In this document: piece by piece, positions 15,919-23,552 of the stretch
Numbering within the stretch: the first letter of the stretch is position 1
Layout: each line of letters opens with the position of its first letter
Origin: DASVXQ01 sp046727955
Lineage (GTDB): Bacteria > Actinomycetota > CALGFH01
DNA length: 26,513 nt
Assembly: GCA_046727955.1 (NCBI GenBank)
Contig: JBKPDO010000032.1
Span: 1-26,513, forward strand
Reading direction: 5' to 3'
Position numbers and translations under genes: made by a program
The notes under the pieces: generated by a model
The model's input: only the letters and a program-made list of their open reading frames with translations
What the model was told of the DNA's origin: nothing
Database searches by the model: none

Positions 15919-16107
15919 ATGTCCGTCATCCGCCGTCTTTCAGCAATCAAGTCGGAAGCAGGCAGCCAGACCATCGAGTACGGGCTGATCGTCATCCTCG
16001 CGGCGACGATCGGAAGCCTGGCTCTGGCGTGGGCCAGGAAGGGTGCCATCACCACGCTCCTGGACGGCGTGCTCAAGCAGGTCCGCACCCTCTTCGGAAT
16101 CGGATGA
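15919..16107 (+). CDS. Flp-type pilin / DUF4244-like small protein
   Basis: The 62-residue product is the likely pilus subunit. It has a short basic leader, a prepilin peptidase site after EAG (SQTIEYGLIV, with Glu at +5) and one hydrophobic helix (LIVILAATIGSLALAW), as in Flp and actinobacterial DUF4244 proteins. The start is ATG 15919 with AAAGGGAGG about 8 bases upstream. The 131-base gap before it may allow separate, stronger expression. It overlaps the TadE gene as ATGA. Confidence 0.9.
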   Translation: MSVIRRLSAIKSEAGSQTIEYGLIVILAATIGSLALAWARKGAITTLLDGVLKQVRTLFGIG

Positions 16108-16532
16108 CCAGCAGCTCGATGCCAGGTGCGCGGGGCGGTGCGGAGGTCACCGCGCCGCGCACCGCGCGGCAGCGGGGCTCGGCAACCGTCGAGCTGGCGG
16201 CGGTCATCCCGTTGCTCGTGGTGCTGACCCTCGCGATGGTCGGGCTCATCGGGATCGCTCGTGACCAGGTGCTGGCGCAGGGGGCGGCCAGGGAGGGCGC
16301 CCGCGAGGCCGCGCTCAGCGGGGACGGCGGCCGGGCGGTCTCCGCCGCCAGAGCGGCGCTGCCGGTCGGCCGACCCGCTCACGTGACGGTCGCTCCGTCC
16401 GCTGTGGGCCAGGTGCGGGTGGAGGTGGCGCTGCCGGTCCGGCTGCCCTTCGGTGCGCCGACGGTCACCGTTCGAGCAGCGGCGGTCGCCGCGCTGGAGC
16501 CGGGCCCGCCGCTTTCGCCCGCAGGCCCATGA
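16104..16532 (+). CDS. TadE-like pseudopilin
   Basis: TadE proteins are minor pilins or pseudopilins of the Tad machine. The 142-residue product has the TadE signature around residues 24-48: RGSATVELAAVIPLLVVLTL, continuing AMVGLIG. That is a Gly before the membrane helix and Glu at +5, followed by REGAREAALSG and a small beta-rich C-terminal part. The start is ATG 16104, overlapping the pilin stop as ATGA. Its own stop overlaps the start of the next gene in the same way, so three pilin-like genes are coupled. Confidence 0.88.
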   Translation: MTSSSMPGARGGAEVTAPRTARQRGSATVELAAVIPLLVVLTLAMVGLIGIARDQVLAQGAAREGAREAALSGDGGRAVSAARAALPVGRPAHVTVAPSAVGQVRVEVALPVRLPFGAPTVTVRAAAVAALEPGPPLSPAGP

Positions 16533-17518
16533 CCGGGCTGGCGCACCCGCCGGAGCGCATCCGGGGCGTCGGCGCGCCGGCGACTCGCTCGGACGAGCGT
16601 GGCGAACGTGGCATGCGTAGCGAACGTGGCGCGAAGGGTGAGCGCAGAGCGCACCGTCAGCGCGGCGAGCGCGGCGCGGCCACCCTGATCGCGCTCGCGC
16701 TGTCGGCGTTCGTGGTCATGGCCGCCCTCGTCGCCGCTGATCTCGGTGCCCTCGCGGTCGCGAGGGCCAGGGCCCAGACAGCCGCCGACCTGGCCGCTCT
16801 GGCCGCCGTCACGCCGGCCGGCGGTAAAGAAGGCGCTGCGGCTGGCATCGCTGGCCGCTCTGGCGACTCGGCCACCGACCGAGCCGGAGAGATCGCATCG
16901 GCCAACGGCGCTCGCATGACGCGGTGCACGTGCGAGCCGATGGAGGCGGTGGTCGGCGTGCGCCGTCGAGTCCTGCTCGCTCCATTCGGAGTGCCGGTCG
17001 AGGTGACTGCCTACGCTCGCGCCGTGCTCCCGGGACCTGGCATGGCGGCCGTCCGGACCCTCTCGTCCAGTCGCCCGGACTCCCTGGTCCAGTCCTCTGC
17101 ACCTGCCCGTCCATCAGGAATGGGCCACCTATCCGGAACGGGGCCACCTATCCGGAACGGGGCCACCTATCCGGAACGGGGCTCGCCCGTCCATCGGGGG
17201 ACCGAGCGTCGTTCCCTCAGGACTCGGCGCGTGGCGAGCTCGCCGGCTCCTCGACGCGGTCTCCTCGCTGCAGCCGGTCCCGAATGGTCCCGCCGCCGGA
17301 GGCGCGCCGCCCGACCGGCGCGACCGGCTCCGATACCAGGGTGCCCGCCTCGGTTCCCAGGTCTGAGAGGCGGTTCGTGCGCGTGCCCCGGTCCAGGTGC
17401 TCGCGGAGCTGCGTGTTCTCGTCCTCGAGCTCGTGGACCCGGCTCTCCAGATCGCGCCGGACGAGCTTGTGCTCACGGCGCTTGGCACGGCGGTTGCTCG
17501 ACGCGCCCCAGGCCATGA
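16529..17518 (+). CDS. Rv3654c-like TadE-type protein, with abnormal C-terminal read-through
   Basis: The start is ATG 16529, overlapping the TadE stop. Residues about 47-95 match the 'helicase/secretion neighbourhood TadE-like' pattern: RGAATLIALALSAFVVMAAL, then ADLGALAVARARAQTAADL and AALAAV. Such proteins usually end soon after the segment that here reads VEVTAYARAVLPG (about residue 170, near 17040). Here the frame stays open to 17518, adding about 160 Arg/Pro/Ser-rich residues through a 19-bp tandem repeat (17121-17177) and 300 bases antisense to the next gene. The tail is probably not original coding sequence; a lost stop or a frameshift near 17040-17200 is likely. A repetitive N-terminal stretch (GERGMRSERGAKGERR) precedes the core. 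Confidence 0.7.
   Translation: MTGLAHPPERIRGVGAPATRSDERGERGMRSERGAKGERRAHRQRGERGAATLIALALSAFVVMAALVAADLGALAVARARAQTAADLAALAAVTPAGGKEGAAAGIAGRSGDSATDRAGEIASANGARMTRCTCEPMEAVVGVRRRVLLAPFGVPVEVTAYARAVLPGPGMAAVRTLSSSRPDSLVQSSAPARPSGMGHLSGTGPPIRNGATYPERGSPVHRGTERRSLRTRRVASSPAPRRGLLAAAGPEWSRRRRRAARPARPAPIPGCPPRFPGLRGGSCACPGPGARGAACSRPRARGPGSPDRAGRACAHGAWHGGCSTRPRP
17121..17177. repeat. 19-bp tandem repeat, three copies
   Basis: Three adjacent copies of GGGGCCACCTATCCGGAAC (the first begins TGGG) lie at 17121-17139, 17140-17158 and 17159-17177. GCCCGTCCATC flanks the array on both sides (17105-17115 and 17185-17195). It sits between the likely true end of the TadE-like gene and the end of the converging LapA-like gene. 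Each unit contains the palindrome TCCGGA. Confidence 0.9.
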
Positions 17519-17696
17519 GGAGGAAGATTGCGAAAATAAGGCCCAGGCCAGCGGCTATCAGTAGGAGCTGGCCTTGGGTGAACTGCGCGGTGGATCGGGT
17601 GAAGATCTCGACCGAGCCAGAGCCGGTATTGGTGAGCACGGCGTCACCGACGACCACACCCACGATGACGGCCAGTACTAGGAAGATCGCGGCCAT
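17217..17696 (-). CDS. LapA-like two-helix membrane protein with coiled coil
   Basis: The start is ATG 17696, with GGAGG five bases upstream; the open frame extends to 17765 but without a ribosome binding site. The 159-residue product has two membrane helices (about residues 2-20, AAIFLVLAVIVGVVVGDAVL, and 44-64, GQLLLIAAGLGLIFAIFLLM). Between them is a short outer loop that predicts a hairpin with both ends inside. A charged coiled coil follows (RRAKRREHKLVRRDLESRVH, then ELEDENTQLREHL), as in LapA/DUF1049 proteins. The tail is polar and disordered. Function is unknown; LapA-type proteins are linked to envelope assembly in other bacteria. Confidence 0.75.
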   Translation of the reverse strand: MAAIFLVLAVIVGVVVGDAVLTNTGSGSVEIFTRSTAQFTQGQLLLIAAGLGLIFAIFLLMAWGASSNRRAKRREHKLVRRDLESRVHELEDENTQLREHLDRGTRTNRLSDLGTEAGTLVSEPVAPVGRRASGGGTIRDRLQRGDRVEEPASSPRAES

Positions 17697-17824
17697 TGTC
17701 GCCTCCAGGGCGTCTTGGCGGCTCGCTGAGCGAGCCTCCTGATCTTCAGTAGGTTCCAAGTTCAATACCGCTCAACGGTGTCTCAGTGTTGCTGCCCAGG
17801 ATTCGGCCTGACCAAACGGGGCAA

Positions 17825-17854
17825 GCGGTGCGAGGCGGTGCGAGGCGGTGCGAG
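17825..17854. repeat. 10-bp tandem repeat, three perfect copies
   Basis: GCGGTGCGAG occurs three times in a row, starting 18 bases past the stop of the LOG-like gene, in the spacer before the LapA-like gene. It is one of several short arrays at gene ends in this window. Confidence 0.9.
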
Positions 17855-17872
17855 ACGTGACGAGGCCTGCCT

Positions 17873-18352
17873 TCATTGGCGGTTCCAGGCCGCCTCCAGG
17901 GCGAGCTGCGCGGCTTCCTCCGGGGTGCCGGCCACCGGGAAGGCGGCGACCGGTTTCCCGGCCAGGACCAGGCTCCACGTGGCGAGGCCGACCACCGGGA
18001 CCCCGGTGCGGAGCGCGAGAGCGATCTCCGAGAGGGTCCCGAAGCCGCCGCCGAGGGCGACCAGCGCGTCGCTCGCGCGGACAAGCAGGAGGTTGCGCCC
18101 CTCACCGAGCCCGGTCGGCAGGGCTACCGTGAGATAAGGGTTGCTGCCGGAGCGGTCCGCTCCAGGCAGGAGTCCCACTGTGATCCCGCCGGCCGCTCGG
18201 GCGCCGCGGCAGACCGCGGTCATCACGCCGGTTCCACCGCCGCACACCACCGTCGCGCCCGCCTCGGCGAGTCGCTCGCCAAGGATCTCGGCGAGTGCGA
18301 CCAGCTCGGCGTCCGGCTGTGAGGCTCCCGCCACGCCGATGTACGCGCTCAC
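17873..18352 (-). CDS. TIGR00725 / LOG-like (SLOG-fold) protein
   Basis: The 159-residue product has the Rossmann-like SLOG fold of the lysine decarboxylase-like/LOG family: YIGVAGAS at the N-terminus, TVVCGGGTGVMTAVCRGA, and ALGGGFGTLSEIALAL, the counterpart of the PGGxGTxxE signature. LOG relatives remove ribose phosphate from nucleotides, but members of the TIGR00725 branch have no settled substrate. The start is GTG 18352, overlapping the helicase stop as GTGA, so the two are translated from one message. That coupling suggests a shared role, perhaps nucleotide metabolism linked to DNA repair, but this is inference. Confidence 0.88.
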   Translation of the reverse strand: MSAYIGVAGASQPDAELVALAEILGERLAEAGATVVCGGGTGVMTAVCRGARAAGGITVGLLPGADRSGSNPYLTVALPTGLGEGRNLLLVRASDALVALGGGFGTLSEIALALRTGVPVVGLATWSLVLAGKPVAAFPVAGTPEEAAQLALEAAWNRQ

Positions 18353-20835
18353 GAGCGTCCCCGGCCCCCGGACCGCGCGCCAACCCGTCGCTTCGGCCCC
18401 CCCAGGGCCGCGGTGCCCTCCGGGGCTGGGGTGCGCGCCGGGGCCGGGGTATCCCCCGGGGCCGGGGTGCCGCCTGCCGCCGCGTCGCCCCCCGCCACCG
18501 CGGCGTCTCCCGCCGCTGCGGTGGTGGCCCCTGCCCGAGCGCTCTCTGGGGCCTCTCCCGCCAGGTCGGCGAGGAGCTCGTCGAGCAGCCGGACCGCGCC
18601 AGCCTTGTCGAGAGGGTGGTTGCCGTTACCGCACTTGGGCGATTGCACACACGATGGACAACCCGTCTCGCACGGGCAGGCGCGCACCGTGTCCCGGGTC
18701 GCTCGCAGGTGCTCCGCCGCCAGCTCGTAGCCGCGCTCGGTGATGCCGGCGCCGCCCGGGTAGCCGTCGTACACGAAGATCGTCGCCGACTCCGTACCGG
18801 GATGCCACGCGGTGGAGAGCCCGCCGATGTCCCAGCGGTCGCACATGGCGAACAGCGGCAGCAGCCCGATCTGGGCGTGCTCGGCCGCGTGGGCGGCGCC
18901 CGGCACGTCCCGCGCCTCCAGCCCTGCCGCCGCCAGCAGCTCCGGGGAGAGTGTGTACCAGTAGGCGATCGTCGTCAGGTGGGCCGGCGGCAGGTCCAGC
19001 GCTTCGGATCCCAGCAGCTCACCCGACCCGACCTTGCGGCGCTCGTAGCCGATCACCTGCTGCGAGACCGCGACGCGGCCGAGCCAGCGCGCCGAGCGCG
19101 GAAGCTCCAGGTGGCGCAGCGGCTCCAGCACCCGAATGTCGGTGTCCTTGCGCGCCTGGGTGTACTCGTCGCCCCTGGCCTCCTCCACCAGCGCGGCGCC
19201 GGCCTCCAGGTCCAGCTCCAGCACCCGGTACGACTCGCCCTGGTGCAGGTAGACCGCACCGCGGTGGACGGTCGACGGGGCGCGGGAGCGGTCCACCGTG
19301 CCGATCACCTGGCCAGTGGCTGCCTCCACGATCGTCACCGGTGCGCCGCCCGCGTTGCGCACGTCCACGCTCGCCGCGGGCGAGCGACCGGCGGTGAGGC
19401 GGTAGCCACCCCGGCGGCGACGCAGGGCGCCCTCCACCTCCAGGCGTTCGGCCAGCTCGCGCGCCGGCGGGCCGAAGAGGTCGAAATCCTCCTCGGTGAG
19501 CGGCGCCTCGTACGCGGCGCAGGCCAGGTGCGGCGCCAGCACGTAGGGATTGCCGGGGTCCACCAGGGCCGCCTCGTGCGGACGGCCGAACAGGTCGGCC
19601 GGGTGGTGCAGGTAATAGGCGTCGAGCGGGTCGTCGAGCCCCACCAGCACCGCAAGCGACGGACCCCCCTGGCGCCCGGCACGCCCGGCCTGCTGCCACA
19701 TCGAGGCGATCGTGCCCGGGAAGCCATCGAGGACGATCGCGTCCAGCCCGCCGATGTCCATGCCGAGCTCCAGAGCGTTGGTGGCGGCGACGCCGAGCAG
19801 CTTGCCCGCGACGATCCCGCGCTCCAGCTGGCGTCGCTCCTCGGCCAGGTAGCCGGCGCGGTAGGCGCGCACGCGGGCGGCCAGCGACCGGTCGACCTCA
19901 GCGGCGCGTCGCCGCGCGTAGGTCGCGACCAGCTCGGCCGCCTTGCGCGAGCGGGTGAAGCAGAGCGTCCGCACGCCGGCCTCGACGCCGGTCGCGAGCC
20001 AGGTGGCGGCCTCCGTGTTGGCGCTGCGGCGCAGCCCAGTGGCCTCGTCCTCCAGCGGTGGCTCCCATAGGGCGAAGGTGACCGGTCCGCGCGGCGAGCC
20101 GTCCGCGGTGACCGCCTCGACCGGCAGCCCCACCAGTCGGCTGGCCAGCTCGGCGGGGTTGCCGAGGGTCGCGGAGGCCAGCACGAACACCGGCTCGGCG
20201 CCGTAGCGGCGGGCGAGCCGGCGCAGGCGCCGAAGGATGGCGGCCACGTGCGAGCCGAACACCCCGCGCAGGGTGTGCGCCTCGTCGACCACCACGTAGG
20301 AGAGCCGGCTCAGGAACGCGCTCCACTGCTCGTGGCCGGGAAGGATCCCCTGGTGGAGCATGTCGGGGTTGGTGAGCACCAGGTTGGCGTTACGCCGCAC
20401 CATGGGCCGCTCCGCCGTGGGCGTGTCGCCATCGTAGGACGCGGCCCGGACGCCGGTCAGCGCGAAGGAGCGGACCGCTCGGAGCTGGTCGTGCGCGAGC
20501 GCCTTGGTCGGCGACAGGTACAGAGCGGTGTGGTGACCCGGGCCGAGCAGGGCCTCCAGGACCGGCAGCTGGTAGCAGAGGCTTTTGCCAGAGGCGGTGC
20601 CGGTGGCGACCACGACGTGCGTGCGTGAGCGCGCCAGCGCGATCGCCTCGGCCTGGTGGCTCCAGAGTGCGGTGATGCCGCGTGCCTGCAGGCGGCCGGA
20701 CAGCGGCTCGGGCAGGTCCTCCGGCAGCTCGACCAGGCGGGCCGGCCGGGCGGGCAGGCGCTGGACGTGGACGAGCTGGCCCCGGTAGCCGGGGTCGCCG
20801 GTGAGGTCCTCGATCAGGCTCGCGGGATCAACCAC
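18349..20835 (-). CDS. Hrq1/MrfA-type DEAD/DEAH helicase with DUF1998 zinc domain
   Basis: This superfamily 2 3'-5' DNA helicase family includes yeast Hrq1 and Bacillus MrfA, which act in DNA repair. Motifs are Walker A GTASGKS (79-85), the DEAH box at 184-187, ASATLGNP (motif III) and QQAGRAGRQG (motif VI). The DUF1998 region has a four-cysteine cluster (CPCETGCPSC, about 720-729, with a further Cys near 735). The tail (about 760-828) is an Ala/Gly/Pro-rich run encoded by G+C-rich repeats and is probably disordered. I chose GTG 20835 (MVDPASLIEDLTGDPGYRGQ) because homology begins there, but no good ribosome binding site is visible. The neighbouring tad cluster is the typical context. Confidence 0.9.
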   Translation of the reverse strand: MVDPASLIEDLTGDPGYRGQLVHVQRLPARPARLVELPEDLPEPLSGRLQARGITALWSHQAEAIALARSRTHVVVATGTASGKSLCYQLPVLEALLGPGHHTALYLSPTKALAHDQLRAVRSFALTGVRAASYDGDTPTAERPMVRRNANLVLTNPDMLHQGILPGHEQWSAFLSRLSYVVVDEAHTLRGVFGSHVAAILRRLRRLARRYGAEPVFVLASATLGNPAELASRLVGLPVEAVTADGSPRGPVTFALWEPPLEDEATGLRRSANTEAATWLATGVEAGVRTLCFTRSRKAAELVATYARRRAAEVDRSLAARVRAYRAGYLAEERRQLERGIVAGKLLGVAATNALELGMDIGGLDAIVLDGFPGTIASMWQQAGRAGRQGGPSLAVLVGLDDPLDAYYLHHPADLFGRPHEAALVDPGNPYVLAPHLACAAYEAPLTEEDFDLFGPPARELAERLEVEGALRRRRGGYRLTAGRSPAASVDVRNAGGAPVTIVEAATGQVIGTVDRSRAPSTVHRGAVYLHQGESYRVLELDLEAGAALVEEARGDEYTQARKDTDIRVLEPLRHLELPRSARWLGRVAVSQQVIGYERRKVGSGELLGSEALDLPPAHLTTIAYWYTLSPELLAAAGLEARDVPGAAHAAEHAQIGLLPLFAMCDRWDIGGLSTAWHPGTESATIFVYDGYPGGAGITERGYELAAEHLRATRDTVRACPCETGCPSCVQSPKCGNGNHPLDKAGAVRLLDELLADLAGEAPESARAGATTAAAGDAAVAGGDAAAGGTPAPGDTPAPARTPAPEGTAALGGPKRRVGARSGGRGRS

Positions 20836-20854
20836 CAGCCCATGGTAGTCAGCG

Positions 20855-20927
20855 CTGGAGACATAACTGGAGACATAAATGGAACTCCAGTTACCCGAGC
20901 TGACCGTTCTACCCGAGCTGACCGTTG
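20855..20927. repeat. Two tandem duplications between LCP gene and helicase gene
   Basis: CTGGAGACATAA occurs twice without a gap (20855-20878). TACCCGAGCTGACCGTT plus one base occurs twice (20892-20909 and 20910-20927, 17 of 18 identical). The second pair duplicates the last codons of the LCP gene (NGQLG) and its stop codon. Together they fill most of the 73-base spacer and form the 5' leader of the helicase gene. Confidence 0.9.
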
Positions 20928-21874
20928 CGGACCCGGCCGAACAGGGCGAAGGCACCGGACTGGAGGCGCACGACCGAGGCGGCGCCGGCGCTGCCGGGCG
21001 TGCCCGGCGCGACCACGTTGTTGATCTGGCCCGGCGGCACTTCCGTGGCAAACAGCGCCAGGCGCACCAGCTCCGTAAACGGGATGTCGGTCTGGACCTC
21101 TTGGTTGAGGATCGCGAGCCACCTCACGACCTGGGTGGGGTCCTTGGCGACCTGCTTCTGGAAGGTGGCGAGGCCGGCGAGGAGGACCTGCCCCTGATGC
21201 TTCGAGCGAGTGAGGTCGCCCTGGGGCGTGCCGTGACGGGCGCGCGAGTAGGCGAGCGCCTGACCGCCGTTGAGCCTCTGGGTCCCCTTGCGGAAATTCG
21301 CGCCAGAGAAGCTGTCCACCAGGTTCTGGTCGACCCCGACCGTCACGCCTCCGACCTTGTCGACGATGTCGACGAGGCCGTCGAACGAGGTGAGCACGTA
21401 GTAGTCCACCCTTATCCCGGTTAGCTGCTCGATCGTGCGGACCAGCAGCGAGGGCCCGCCAGACGACATGGAGGCGTTGATTTTGTCGGTCCCGTGGCCG
21501 GGGATCGGGACGTAGCTGTCGCGCGGGAAGCCGATCGAGATGCCCTTACGCTTGGCGGGGTCCAAGACGATCAGGTGGATCGAATCGGACCGGCCGCCCG
21601 CGGCGCTGCCGCCGCGGCCGTGCTTGGGCGCTCCAGAGTCCGAGCCGATCACCAGAAAGGTGATGCGGCCCTTGAAGCTCGGCGCGCCCTCGCCGCTGTG
21701 GGCGCGCTGGATCGTCACGGTGCTTTGGGCGCTGGCGACGTCGTGTGGCGAGGCCACCAGCGCGGCGCCGGTGGCCAGCGCGGTCACCAGCGTCAGGGCA
21801 CCTACCACCGCCAGTGCTCGCCGCCGGCGCCCATCGTGCGTCCCGGCCGCGCGTCCGCGGATGCCGAGCACCAT
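20909..21874 (-). CDS. LCP-family (LytR-CpsA-Psr) cell-wall polymer ligase
   Basis: LCP proteins attach teichoic-acid-like polymers or arabinogalactan to peptidoglycan on the outside of the cell. The 321-residue product has a basic start (GRRRRA), one membrane segment (about 20-42) and the LCP domain: FLVIGSDS (D79), GGRSDSIHLIVLD (R95, D97), GFPRDSYVPIPG (R118), KINASMSSGG and ALAYSRARHG..GDLTRSKHQ. These include the Asp and Arg residues that bind the pyrophosphate of the lipid donor. ATG 21874 shares its A with the stop of the upstream lipoprotein gene (TGATG), so the two are coupled. It ends in a duplicated stop segment. Confidence 0.92.
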   Translation of the reverse strand: MVLGIRGRAAGTHDGRRRRALAVVGALTLVTALATGAALVASPHDVASAQSTVTIQRAHSGEGAPSFKGRITFLVIGSDSGAPKHGRGGSAAGGRSDSIHLIVLDPAKRKGISIGFPRDSYVPIPGHGTDKINASMSSGGPSLLVRTIEQLTGIRVDYYVLTSFDGLVDIVDKVGGVTVGVDQNLVDSFSGANFRKGTQRLNGGQALAYSRARHGTPQGDLTRSKHQGQVLLAGLATFQKQVAKDPTQVVRWLAILNQEVQTDIPFTELVRLALFATEVPPGQINNVVAPGTPGSAGAASVVRLQSGAFALFGRVRNGQLG

Positions 21875-22446
21875 CAGCTTCCACCCCCGGTCCTGCTCTG
21901 GTAGGCGGCGATCCGCCAGCCGGACTTGCCGCCAAGCAGTTGCAGCACCGAGCGCAGGCGGACCGGGCCGCTGCCCTGGCTGGAGTCGGCTGTGCCGTCG
22001 AAGGAGAGCTGCACGGTGGCTGCGATCGCGCGACCACCGTCGAACAGCACCACCGCGCGCGCCTTCGCCGGCCCGGGATGGACCGCGCTGACCTGTGCGG
22101 CCGCGCCACCGAGCGACAGCGAGTCGAGTTGCTTACCCGCCCGGGACCGCACCGGCGCGTCGAACATGGCCAGCAGATCGCGCCAGCCGGAGCGGGCCTG
22201 GCTCGGCTGCAGGAAGGCCACCGTGAGGTAGTGGTCCAGGAACCTCTCCAGGCCCGGGCTCGCCTGCTGCGCGGCCTTCTTGGCGTTGAAGTTGCGCTCT
22301 GGTCCCGTGGCGGTGGTGGTCAGCTGGAGCGCGAGCGGACTCGCCGCCTGCGTGGTGGCGGTGGACGCGGTCGTGGCCGCGGCGGGACGCTGCTTCTTGC
22401 CGGAGCTGCAGCCGGCCGCCAGCAGGGCCAGGGCCACGATGAGCAT
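21874..22446 (-). CDS. Putative lipoprotein coupled to the LCP gene
   Basis: The product has a lipobox, LALLAAGCSS, so the Cys should be lipidated and the protein held on the outer face of the membrane. The mature part begins with a Thr/Ala-rich linker and a small domain (ERFLDHYLTVAFLQPSQARS, AKARAVVLFDGG, LQLLGGKSGWRIAAYQSR) with no family that I recognise. From ATG 22446 the signal sequence is MLIVALALLAAGC, which lacks the usual positive charges, and no ribosome binding site is near. A CTG at 22473 in the same frame has AGGAG seven bases upstream and would give LSTRTRAIVMLIVALALLAAGC, a normal lipoprotein signal, so the true start may be there. Pairing with LCP suggests an envelope role. 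Confidence 0.78.
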   Translation of the reverse strand: MLIVALALLAAGCSSGKKQRPAAATTASTATTQAASPLALQLTTTATGPERNFNAKKAAQQASPGLERFLDHYLTVAFLQPSQARSGWRDLLAMFDAPVRSRAGKQLDSLSLGGAAAQVSAVHPGPAKARAVVLFDGGRAIAATVQLSFDGTADSSQGSGPVRLRSVLQLLGGKSGWRIAAYQSRTGGGS

Positions 22447-22501
22447 GACGATGGCTCGGGTGCGGGTGGACAGAGCGCTGCTCCTGGCGGTTGCGATCCT
22501 T

Positions 22502-22523
22502 CGGCCGTCCGGGGGGACGGCCG
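22502..22523. promoter_or_regulatory. Inverted repeat in the lipoprotein/STAS divergent spacer
   Basis: CGGCCGTCC and GGACGGCCG pair perfectly around a GGGG loop. The site lies 29 bases upstream of the possible CTG start of the lipoprotein gene and about 146 bases upstream of the STAS gene. It could be an operator or a leader hairpin for the minus-strand transcript; no promoter boxes could be assigned. Confidence 0.4.
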
Positions 22524-22668
22524 CTACGGCTCTGGGTACAGGAAGGACGATGGCGTAGGCTACTCGCAGGTGCGCGGAGCGGCAAGCCGGGGGCGCCCTT
22601 GCTCGGGTGCTGGGCCGCCGCTAGCCTCCCCGGGGCGTGGCAGGAGGGCGACGACGACTGGAGACGGC

Positions 22669-23031
22669 ATGGACCTCGACCTGAAGGTACGCAAGGAGGG
22701 GGACCACGCGGTCCTCGAAGTTGCCGGCGAGATCGACGTCTACACCGCCCCAAAGCTGCGGGAGAAGCTGATCGAGCTGGTCAACGAAGGCTCCTACCGC
22801 CTGATCGTCGATCTCGAGAAGGTCGACTTCCTCGATTCCACCGGCCTGGGTGTGCTGGTTGGCGGCCTCAAGCGGGTGCGCAACCACGACGGCTCGCTCG
22901 AGCTGGTCTGCACACAGGAGAAGATCCTCAAGATCTTCCGCATCACCGGGCTCACCAAGGTGTTCCCGATCTACGGGTCGGTCGCCGAGGCGGTGGCCGG
23001 CTCTCCCGCCCGTCCGCGCGCTGGCCAGTAG
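22669..23031 (+). CDS. STAS-domain anti-sigma factor antagonist
   Basis: Antagonists of this type (SpoIIAA/RsbV) bind an anti-sigma kinase and are switched off by serine phosphorylation. The 120-residue product is a single STAS domain: VLEVAGEIDVYTAPKLREKL, LIVDLEKVDFLDSTGLGVLV with the phosphorylatable S57 in DSTGLG, and KIFRITGLTKVFPIY. The start is ATG 22669 with GGAG six bases upstream. The RsbW-like gene begins five bases after the stop, so the two are probably a working pair. No sigma factor gene is nearby. Confidence 0.93.
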   Translation: MDLDLKVRKEGDHAVLEVAGEIDVYTAPKLREKLIELVNEGSYRLIVDLEKVDFLDSTGLGVLVGGLKRVRNHDGSLELVCTQEKILKIFRITGLTKVFPIYGSVAEAVAGSPARPRAGQ

Positions 23032-23036
23032 CCACG

Positions 23037-23501
23037 GTGGGCCGTCTCGAGCCGTCGTTCCTGCGGGGCGAGGCGACAGTGTGCCTCGACTTCCCTCCAG
23101 AGCCGCGCCTGCTGAGCACGGTCCGGCTGGTCGTCGGCATGGTCGCTCGCAACGCGGGCATCGACGAGGAGAGCATCGAGGACCTCAAGGTCGCGGTGTC
23201 CGAGACCTGCGCGGTCGCGGTCGGCGACCTGACCAGGGCCGGGCTGGACGCGCCGATCGAACTGGAGATCTCCGCCGACGGCGATCGCTTCTGCATCGAA
23301 GTGCGCGACCGGGCTCCCGACGAGGGCAAGCGGCGGCCGGCCGGCGACACCCTCGACCCTCTCGACGACCTGGACGACCGCCAGTTCGGCCTGGCCCTGG
23401 TGGGTGCCCTGGTCGACGATCTGGACGCCGGCACGCTGGAGGGAGGCGGCCACCGCACCAGCTTCTGGCTCCGCCGTCGCCCCGACGCCGCCCGCAGCTG
23501 A
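23037..23501 (+). CDS. RsbW-like anti-sigma regulatory protein with degenerate ATP site
   Basis: The 154-residue product follows the GHKL fold of anti-sigma serine kinases (EDLKVAVSETCAVAVGDL, IELEISADGDRFCIEVRDRA, QFGLALVGALVDDL, HRTSFWLRR). Two key motifs are altered. In the N box, where RsbW has SEACTNAVQH, this protein reads SETCAVAVGD, so the Mg-binding Asn is Val60. The G1 box lacks the DxG glycine (it reads DRAPDEG). It may bind ATP weakly or act only by binding its partner. I chose GTG 23037, five bases after the STAS stop; a GTG at 23080 with GGGGCGAGG upstream is an alternative. Confidence 0.8.
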   Translation: MGRLEPSFLRGEATVCLDFPPEPRLLSTVRLVVGMVARNAGIDEESIEDLKVAVSETCAVAVGDLTRAGLDAPIELEISADGDRFCIEVRDRAPDEGKRRPAGDTLDPLDDLDDRQFGLALVGALVDDLDAGTLEGGGHRTSFWLRRRPDAARS

Positions 23502-23552
23502 GTGCCCTTGGTTCACTGACAAGCTCCCGAAGCCGCGCAGCCCTTGATCCAT

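Noticed and set aside
17121..17177. Considered as a CRISPR-like array
   Set aside because: The 19-bp units are directly adjacent without spacers, so it is a plain tandem repeat.
18295..20070. Plus-strand open frame of 591 codons
   Set aside because: It is antisense to the helicase and LOG-like genes; the translation is His/Arg/Gln-rich shadow sequence without a family.
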